Notes under the pieces: model-generated | What the model saw: only the letters and a program-made list of their open reading frames with translations | The model's database searches: none | What the model was told of the DNA's origin: nothing | Shown: positions 33,024 to 38,032 of the stretch, piece by piece | Layout: each line of letters starts with the position of its first letter | How positions within the stretch are numbered: the stretch's first letter is position 1 | Translations under genes and position numbers: made by a program | Assembly: GCA_030681515.1 (NCBI GenBank) | Contig: JAUXSE010000003.1 | Coordinates: forward strand, 1-38,032 | Origin: Geothrix sp. | GTDB lineage: Bacteria; Acidobacteriota; Holophagae; Holophagales; Holophagaceae | Reading direction: 5' to 3' | Length of the DNA stretch: 38,032 nt

Positions 33024-34120
33024 CCCTTGACCTTCACCCTGGCGCCGGGCTTCAGCGATTCCGGCGGGGCCACGATCAGCTTCGCGTCCTTCGGCAAGCC
33101 GCTCACCTCCAGGCCGATGGGATTCTCCGCGAGAACGGTCAGGGATTTCTGCACCGCCACATCGCCCTCCACCACCCAGGCGTAGGCCTTGCCGCCCTGC
33201 TTCTTCACCTGCTCCCGGCCCAGCACCACCACATCCTGGGGGTAGGGATCGCCCAGGAAGGTGACCTTGGCGCCCATGTCCGGCACCAGCAGCGGGTCCT
33301 TTTCCACCAGGGCCACGCGCACGATGACGACGGCCTTCTGGCGGTTGGAGCTGGGGTAGATCTCCCGCAGCCGGCCCTTCAGAACCGCATGCGCCCCCTG
33401 TCCGTCCAGAGCGTCCACCCGGATCTCGGCCGGCATGCCGCGCTTGAGCCGGGCGATGGAGGCCTCGTTCACCTCCACCTCCACCTCCAGTGTGTCCAGG
33501 TCGGCCATGACGAGGATCGCGTTGATGGCATTGGCTCCGCCCGCGCTGCCGGGGGCGACGGTCTCCCCCACCTCGGACAATTTCTGCGTGACGACGCCGC
33601 TGAAGGGCGCCTTCAACGCCATGCTCTCCAGCAGCGCGTTCTGGTAGGCCAACTGGGCTTCCAGCGTGAGTTTCTGGCTCCTGAGCTTGTCCACGGTGGC
33701 CGCATCCTGGATGCCCTGGGCCTGCAGCTTCGCCGCGCGATCGAGATCCACGGCCGCCTGGTCCAGCTGAGCCTTCACCTGGTCCCGGGCGGCGGCCAGA
33801 TCCGGCGATTCCAGGCGGGCCAGGATCTGGCCCCTGACGACGCGGCTGCCCTCCTGCACACCCAGCCAGCTCACCCGGCCCAGAACCTTGCTGGACAGCG
33901 TGGCCCGGGTTCGCGCGACCAGGTACCCCGAGGCCGTCACCAGCGGATTCCGCTCTCCGGCCTTGAAGACTGTGGGCGAGGAAACGGACACCGGGGTGGG
34001 CGCCCCCTTGGCCGCCAGCAGGGCGCCGAGCGCCACCACGCCGATCCCGGCGAGGATCACCCAGCCCCAGGGAAACCGTTTCCGGATCACGGCGGGTTTG
34101 CGGGCGGGGGACTCGCTCAT
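33020..34120 (-). CDS. HlyD/MacA-type periplasmic adaptor
   Basis: The protein has 366 residues, starting at ATG 34118-34120 ([20 protein letters not shown]). One N-terminal membrane anchor ([20 protein letters not shown]) is followed by the lipoyl half-motif [20 protein letters not shown] and [11 protein letters not shown] helical hairpin ([20 protein letters not shown]) comes next, then the second lipoyl half ([20 protein letters not shown]) and beta-barrel domains. Such adaptors bridge the inner-membrane transporter to an outer-membrane channel. It is the first gene of the exporter unit, 43 bases after the DUF2062 gene on the same strand. Confidence 0.93.
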   Translation of the reverse strand: MSESPARKPAVIRKRFPWGWVILAGIGVVALGALLAAKGAPTPVSVSSPTVFKAGERNPLVTASGYLVARTRATLSSKVLGRVSWLGVQEGSRVVRGQILARLESPDLAAARDQVKAQLDQAAVDLDRAAKLQAQGIQDAATVDKLRSQKLTLEAQLAYQNALLESMALKAPFSGVVTQKLSEVGETVAPGSAGGANAINAILVMADLDTLEVEVEVNEASIARLKRGMPAEIRVDALDGQGAHAVLKGRLREIYPSSNRQKAVVIVRVALVEKDPLLVPDMGAKVTFLGDPYPQDVVVLGREQVKKQGGKAYAWVVEGDVAVQKSLTVLAENPIGLEVSGLPKDAKLIVAPPESLKPGARVKVKG

Positions 34121-34163
34121 GCGCGATGCTCCAAATATCCAGGAATGACAGGCTATCCGGGGA

Positions 34164-34631
34164 TCAGGGGCAGCGGAAGGTTTTCGGCGTGGCCCGGAAC
34201 AGGGGCGCCAGTCCCCAGGCCAGCAGGACCATGGGGACCGGGACCACCAGCAACCAGGCCATGCCGGCGTGCCAGAGGCTGGTCCAGAACAGGCCCAGCG
34301 CGGCCCAGGCATCCGCCTGGAGCGCCCCCTGGATCACGGCCAAGGAAAGCGGCAGGTGCGGCGCTCCGAAGATCCATTCACCCAGGCGGATGAAGGGGAT
34401 GAGCAGCGCCAGCTGCAGGGGGTAGGCCAGGTAGTTGGCCAGCTGCATGGCGGGCTGGTTCAGGCGGAAGGCCATGGCGGCCCCCGCGCAAAGTGCCGTG
34501 GAGGTGCCGAACAGGGGGATGATCCCCAGGGCCAGTCCCGCCGCCAGGCTCCAGGCCAGACCCTCCGGGCTGAGCCCATGCCGCAGCAGTCCGAGCAGGG
34601 GGTTCCAGACCCGGTTCCGGAGCCAGCCCAT
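34164..34631 (-). CDS. DUF2062 membrane protein
   Basis: The protein has 155 residues. I start at ATG 34629-34631 (MGWLRNRVWNPLLGLLRHGL), which overlaps the desaturase stop as TGATG. SPEGLAWSLAAGLALGIIPL then FGTSTALCAGAAMAFRLNQP and AMQLANYLAYPLQLALLIPF matches DUF2062 proteins (P-E-x-x-A-x-x-x-A-x-G-x-x-x-G...P...N-P). There are about three membrane segments. The family's role is unknown; members often lie beside glycosyltransferase or lipid genes, in agreement with the desaturase here. Confidence 0.85.
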   Translation of the reverse strand: MGWLRNRVWNPLLGLLRHGLSPEGLAWSLAAGLALGIIPLFGTSTALCAGAAMAFRLNQPAMQLANYLAYPLQLALLIPFIRLGEWIFGAPHLPLSLAVIQGALQADAWAALGLFWTSLWHAGMAWLLVVPVPMVLLAWGLAPLFRATPKTFRCP

Positions 34632-35452
34632 CAGGATCTGGCTGAGGCCGGATAGGGCCGGATATCGCGCACGATGCGCACCCAGCTCAGCGCCTTCAGC
34701 GCGTAGTAGGTCGGATCGAACTCCCACCAGCGAATGCCCTGGCGGCAGCTGGCCTGGCAGTGATGATGATTGTTGTGCCAGCCTTCGCCCAGGGTGATGA
34801 GGGCCAGGACGAAGTTGTTGCGGCTCTGATCACCGGTCTCGAAGCGCCGCGTGCCCCAGACATGGGTGAGCGAGTTGATGCAGAAGGTCCCGTGCCAGAG
34901 CAGCACCGTGGAGATGACGAAGCCCCAGACCAGGGCTTCCCAGGCCCCGATGCCCGTCCACGCCCCGAAGGCGAAGGTGGCCGTGCCCAGCAGCCAGGGA
35001 CAGATCCAGTGGTAGGTGTTCAGGAAGCGCAGCTCGGGATACTTGGCGAAATCCTCGATGGTCCTGGTGTCGTAATGATCGTGGGCATCCGAAAGGATCC
35101 ACCCCATGTGGGACCACCAGAAGCCGTCCACCACGGGCGAGTGCAGATCCTGCGGGGTATCCGAGAACCGGTGGTGGTGCCGGTGGTGCGCCGCCCACCA
35201 GAGCACGCCCTTCTGGGCCGAAGTCTGTGCCACGAAGGCCAGCGCGAATTGGGGGACGCGCCCGAGCTTGTAGCTGCGGTGGCTGAAGTAGCGGTGGTAG
35301 CCCGCCGTCACCGCGAACATGCGCACCAGGTACATCACCGCGCACAGCAGCACCAGCTTCCAGGAAAAGGCCAGCCAGACCGCCGCCAGGCAGGCCAGGT
35401 GCAGCAGCACGAAGGAGACCGAGGTGACCGTGACCGAGAAGGGCTTGCGCAT
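34631..35452 (-). CDS. Acyl-CoA (delta-9) desaturase
   Basis: The protein has 273 residues. The three histidine boxes are HRYFSH (about residue 53), HRHHHR (about 90) and HNNHHH (about 227), with GYHRYFSHRSYK and EGWHNNHHHCQASCRQG in the family form. Four membrane segments surround them. The di-iron enzyme puts a cis double bond into saturated acyl chains, adjusting membrane fluidity. It may head the operon through DUF2062 and the exporter. No Shine-Dalgarno is strong; GGGTG lies nearby. Confidence 0.95.
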   Translation of the reverse strand: MRKPFSVTVTSVSFVLLHLACLAAVWLAFSWKLVLLCAVMYLVRMFAVTAGYHRYFSHRSYKLGRVPQFALAFVAQTSAQKGVLWWAAHHRHHHRFSDTPQDLHSPVVDGFWWSHMGWILSDAHDHYDTRTIEDFAKYPELRFLNTYHWICPWLLGTATFAFGAWTGIGAWEALVWGFVISTVLLWHGTFCINSLTHVWGTRRFETGDQSRNNFVLALITLGEGWHNNHHHCQASCRQGIRWWEFDPTYYALKALSWVRIVRDIRPYPASARS

Positions 35453-35595
35453 GGACCACCCTGGGTGAAGGAATCCAGGGTACCCCAGGGGCCGGCGCCC
35501 CGGCCCTATGTGCTCAGAAATTCACGGGGAGGTCACCCGGCCCCATTCCTGGGCACACCCAGCCTTCCGCCGCCACGCGGGACGCTGAAGGCTCT
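35453..35595. other. Gap upstream of the desaturase, no gene seen
   Basis: GGGGCCGGCGCCCC at about 35488-35501 is a short GC-rich palindrome. I see no clear promoter boxes or reading frame with family features. To the right the recombinase pseudogene begins. Confidence 0.35.
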
Positions 35596-36073
35596 GCGCC
35601 GCCGAGGCTCCGTCTGAGGGAGGCGCGTCTCGGGCGATGCACTCGCTGGTTCGACCCCAGGATCATCAACAAAGGCAGGGGGCCGGATGGCAAGTCGCAC
35701 CGTGCCCAGTTCACCAAGAAGGCGTTCCAGCGGGTCTGCGCCAAGCTGGGGCTCGGCAATGTGACCCATTACCGTCTGCGGGCGACTTGCATCTCTACAT
35801 GCCGAGGCGGGCACACCCATCACGGAAATCCAGGGGATGCTGGGGCACCTCAGCGTTCAGACGACCATGATTTACGTGGAGACCAGCCCGGACGCTAAGC
35901 GGAAGGCACAGGAGGCGTTGAGTCTACGGCTTGGGTTCGCGGTGAAGCCGAACACCCCCGCGGCTACCAGTTACTCGCCATACACGTCTCGTTTGAACTC
36001 GGGTGGGGTTCAGCCCTGCCTGAGTCCTTGGAGCGCCTCCAGGGGGTCCAGTGTGAGTCTTTGGGGGACTTGA
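35596..36073 (+). pseudogene. C-terminal part of a tyrosine recombinase (integrase), frameshifted
   Basis: One frame gives RLREARLGRCTRWFDPRIIN, then KSHRAQFTKKAFQRVCAKLG and NVTHYRLRATCIS. The +1 frame then gives LHAEAGTPITEIQGMLGHLS and VQTTMIYVETSPDAKRKAQE. The pieces match the R-box remnant, the H-x-x-R box (HYRLR), the L-G-H box and the Tyr nucleophile (IYV). The shift is near 35795. The first Arg box is too close to HYRLR (about 45 residues instead of about 100), so an internal part is missing too. The last 35 codons do not resemble the family. The gap to 36253 holds nothing I recognise. Confidence 0.75.
35643..35660 (+). other. 18-nt exact match to the tRNA-Arg T-arm (possible att site)
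   Basis: TCGCTGGTTCGACCCCAG equals the T-arm of the tRNA-Arg gene at 37610-37627, but on the opposite strand. It lies in the recombinase fragment, near where its family likeness breaks. Tyrosine recombinases often use tRNA T-arms as attachment sites. The inverted orientation is not that of a simple integrated element, and T-arms of other tRNAs share part of this sequence. Confidence 0.5.
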
Positions 36074-36253
36074 TAGCGAGAATACAAACTCTCGGAGGGC
36101 GTTGAAGAAGCGATGCTTGCCGAGTCGAACAGGTTGATTCGACACGGGTGATCTCCATTGAGCCCCTAATTAGCGCACCCAATAGCGATACGATGGGTCA
36201 CAATGCAAGCAGTTCCATTAAGCCTTTGTATCGTCCCCAGGGAGGATCCAGCG

Positions 36254-37369
36254 ATGAATGTTGAACGCTTGCATGCCATAGCCTCGGCTCTGAGGGCGGA
36301 CATAGAGAAGACCGACCTCATGGCAAATATGCAGAAGCTGATCTCTGGTCTTCAGAATCAAGTAAGCCAACCTGGTCAGCCGCAATTTCAGCAACAGGTC
36401 GGACAAGCACTGGTGGACCTTCAAACCTCGCTCACCAAGTCCGAGGTACACCTTTTCAGCCCCGCATGGCGACAGGTTATGGAGGAACTTGGGGCTTCAA
36501 CGATATTGGGCACGAGCTTAGAAGAGCAGGTTAAGGAAATTTTTGCTCGTAACCAGATAACCCCATCGGTCGCTTTGCAAGACCTACAACGAATACACTC
36601 TGAGCTTCAGAGTCTTGTGACCTCGCTCGATCAACTGCTTTCCTCATTCCGGCAGCTCCATATAGGTGAAGATGAATTAGAAAAGGGAGAAAGTGAGGTC
36701 GGTGTTCTTATTCCACGAGGGTTCGTTAAGAACCAACTTGGCGAATTTTCAGATGAGCTCAAAGAGCTAAATCAAATTTTTGGTGTTTTTTCTGAATTAA
36801 CAATAGGGAGTCGACCTGGTTTTCAGATAAAAACGATATCCTCATCGGATCTTACCGTTTACATTATGACCCCCCCAGCAGTAGCTGCATCAATTGCGGT
36901 TGCAGTGGGATGGATCATTGCAACTTATAAAAATTTATTGGAAATTCGGAAGCTCCAAGGCGACCTTGCAAAGCAGGGGTTAGACAAAAAGGAACTAAAG
37001 GGGATTGAAGACCACTCCAATAAAGTAATGTCAAAAGGTATTGATTTGCTCGTCCTAGAACTGCTAGCTGAAGCTCATAAGGGGCTTGATTCAGGAAGAA
37101 AAAATGAACTGAGTGTTGAATTAAAATATTCACTCACGAAACTAGCGAATCGTGTTGATCGTGGTTTCAATATCGAAGTAAGAATGAGTGCGCCTGAAAG
37201 CCCTGAATCAGAAAACGAGCAAGAACCTGCTGAATTGTCTGAAAAAGCAGTTGAGCACTTTGATAAAATCAAAGCAGCCTCCAAGAACCTTCAGTTTCTG
37301 AAGCTAGTCGGGGAGCCAATCCTCAGTCTTTCAGAAGAGAAGACAGCCAAGAATAAGAAGGCTGAGTGA
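36254..37369 (+). CDS. AT-rich gene of unknown function, membrane-anchored coiled-coil protein
   Basis: The protein has 371 residues, starting at ATG 36254 (MNVERLHAIASALRADIEKT) with GGGAGG eight bases upstream. I recognise no family. Residues 1-145 are mostly amphipathic helix, followed by VLIPRGFVKNQLGEFSDELK and a beta-like stretch (TIGSRPGFQIKTISSSDLTV). One membrane segment lies at about 208-226 (AVAASIAVAVGWIIATYKNL). The C-terminus is charged and coiled-coil-like, ending EEKTAKNKKAE. Codons such as ATA, AAA, TTA and AAT are much more frequent than in neighbouring genes, which indicates recent acquisition. It lies between the broken recombinase and tRNA-Arg. A defence or phage-related role is possible but unsupported. 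Confidence 0.7.
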   Translation: MNVERLHAIASALRADIEKTDLMANMQKLISGLQNQVSQPGQPQFQQQVGQALVDLQTSLTKSEVHLFSPAWRQVMEELGASTILGTSLEEQVKEIFARNQITPSVALQDLQRIHSELQSLVTSLDQLLSSFRQLHIGEDELEKGESEVGVLIPRGFVKNQLGEFSDELKELNQIFGVFSELTIGSRPGFQIKTISSSDLTVYIMTPPAVAASIAVAVGWIIATYKNLLEIRKLQGDLAKQGLDKKELKGIEDHSNKVMSKGIDLLVLELLAEAHKGLDSGRKNELSVELKYSLTKLANRVDRGFNIEVRMSAPESPESENEQEPAELSEKAVEHFDKIKAASKNLQFLKLVGEPILSLSEEKTAKNKKAE

Positions 37370-37563
37370 ACTCAGCTGACCGCAGCGTGACCTTCCATCC
37401 ACCTAGATGTAAGATTAGATCGCCCCCCAATTACCCCATAAAGTAAGGAATGACGCGGCTAATGGACCCGCAAGGGTTGTGTCCATGTTGTGCCCTTGGG
37501 GGCGGGAATGCGTAAAATTGAGGTCCACCTGTGGGTGCTGCGTATTCTTTGGCAGGATAGTGA

Positions 37564-37595
37564 AAGCCCCCAAAACCATTGGGTTTCAGGGGCTT
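37564..37595 (-). terminator. Terminator of tRNA-Arg
   Basis: On the minus strand AAGCCCCTGAAACCC, a short loop, and GGTTTTGGGGGCTT form a long stem starting three bases after the tRNA CCA end, followed by TC-rich sequence. The rest of the gap back to 37370 holds nothing I recognise. Confidence 0.75.
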
Positions 37596-37597
37596 AT

Positions 37598-37674
37598 TGG
37601 TGTACCCGACTGGGGTCGAACCAGCGACCTTTGGCTTCGGAGGCCAACGCTCTATCCAGCTGAGCTACGGGTAC
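37598..37674 (-). tRNA. tRNA-Arg, anticodon CCG
   Basis: Read on the minus strand the acceptor GTACCCG pairs with CGGGTAC, followed by A and an encoded CCA. The D arm is AGCTCAGCTGGATAGAGC, the anticodon loop CTCCGAA gives CCG in a TTGGC/GCCAA stem, and the T arm is GCTGGTTCGACCCCAGT. It has 77 bases including CCA. It reads CGG arginine codons, abundant in this GC-rich genome. Confidence 0.97.
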
Positions 37675-38032
37675 TGCGGTCTTCCATCATGGCTTCGAAC
37701 GGGTTTGGGTTCAAGGTCGGCCTCCGGCCAACGCTCCTCCGCCTGACGGACAGCGCCCCGCGCTGTCCTCCCGCTCCTCGCTTCGCTCGCTCGCGGAGGC
37801 GGAGCCTCCCAGCTGAGCTACGGGTACTGCGGTCTTTCATCATGGCTTCGAACGGTGTTTTGTTCAAGGTCGAGGCCCGGCCAACGCTCCTCCGCCTGAC
37901 GGACAGCGCCCCGCGCTGTCCTCCCGCTCCTCGCTTCGCTCGCTCGCGGAGTCGGAGCCTCCCGCCTGACGGACAGCGCCCCGCGCTGTCCTCCCGCTCC
38001 TCGCTTCGCTCGCTCGCGGAGTCGGAGCCTCC
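37675..38032. repeat. GC-rich tandem repeats with a partial tRNA-Arg copy
   Basis: The tRNA 5' part (19 bases, 37656-37674) recurs at 37809-37827, and the following TGCGGTCT to GGCTTCGAACGG is also repeated. A 70-base GC-rich unit (CTCCGCCTGACGGACAGCGC and onward) occurs three times, at about 37736, 37889 and 37962. It contains GGACAGCGC/GCGCTGTCC around a short loop and GCGAGCGAGCGAAGCGAGG. In the first unit, GAGCGTTGGCC of the tRNA, a 72-base insert and the tRNA 5' part follow each other, so a tRNA-like copy appears split in its D-loop. The repeats run off the window end. Confidence 0.85.

Noticed and set aside
35964-36182. Short frames on both strands between the recombinase remnant and the AT-rich gene
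   Set aside because: No family likeness or start signal. They may be remnants of mobile DNA, but I cannot support any identity.

Overview
The window looks like chromosome of a GC-rich Gram-negative bacterium, most likely an acidobacterium of the Holophaga/Geothrix type. This is inferred from the housekeeping proteins, the split type IV pilus cluster and the GATTAACAG-type intergenic repeats, not from a database search. Most genes use GC-rich codons. The exceptions are one AT-rich gene near the right end and a few AT-rich promoter patches.

Layout. 1-3240 is an accessory strip: the end of an IS30-type element, a TPR protein, a Uma2-type nuclease, remnants of a nucleotidyltransferase/antitoxin-like cluster and a vapBC module. 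3555-4205 is a major pilin gene (pilA) with a sigma-54-like promoter and a strong terminator. 4220-11260 separates pilA from the other pilus genes. It holds HEPN and BrnA fragments, a nucleotidyltransferase, a HigBA-like toxin-antitoxin pair, a DUF4143 ATPase, a three-gene ABC exporter and several short duplicated sequences. 11263-17048 is the pilus motor cluster read leftward (pilB, pilT, pilC, a second pilin), interrupted by a GxxExxY gene between pilB and pilT and a broken MNT/HEPN pair between pilT and pilC. 17128-20292 encodes an unknown 652-residue helical protein and a GGDEF protein. 20490-25972 is the heat-shock operon hrcA-grpE-dnaK-dnaJ, read leftward and interrupted between dnaK and dnaJ by a four-helix-bundle (S23-like) gene. 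26035-28444 has a lipoprotein, prfA and rpmE. 28677-35452 holds a PadR regulator with a membrane partner, a MacAB-type exporter (adaptor, ATPase, two permeases), a DUF2062 protein and a fatty-acid desaturase. 35600-38032 is a decayed island: a broken tyrosine recombinase, an AT-rich gene of unknown function, tRNA-Arg(CCG), and GC-rich tandem repeats containing a piece of the same tRNA.

The most striking signal is a set of short-period tandem arrays (9-bp ATCCTGTTA type and 7-bp GGCTTCA, GGCTCTA or GCTATCR type) arranged as inverted pairs. Two pairs enclose a small gene inside a conserved operon: GxxExxY between pilB and pilT (22-bp perfect inverted repeat), and the S23-like gene between dnaK and dnaJ (23 bp, one mismatch). 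Others enclose no gene and lie between neighbouring genes. Several arms begin at the stop codon of the adjacent gene. I propose that these are one kind of insertion cassette, comparable in layout to the hairpin-bounded S23 intervening sequences of 23S rRNA. That is inference.

The genes serve pilus assembly and retraction (pilA, pilB, pilT, pilC), protein folding (hrcA, grpE, dnaK, dnaJ), translation (prfA, rpmE, tRNA-Arg), export (two ABC systems) and membrane lipid desaturation. Toxin-antitoxin and nuclease genes, many decayed, fill the gaps.
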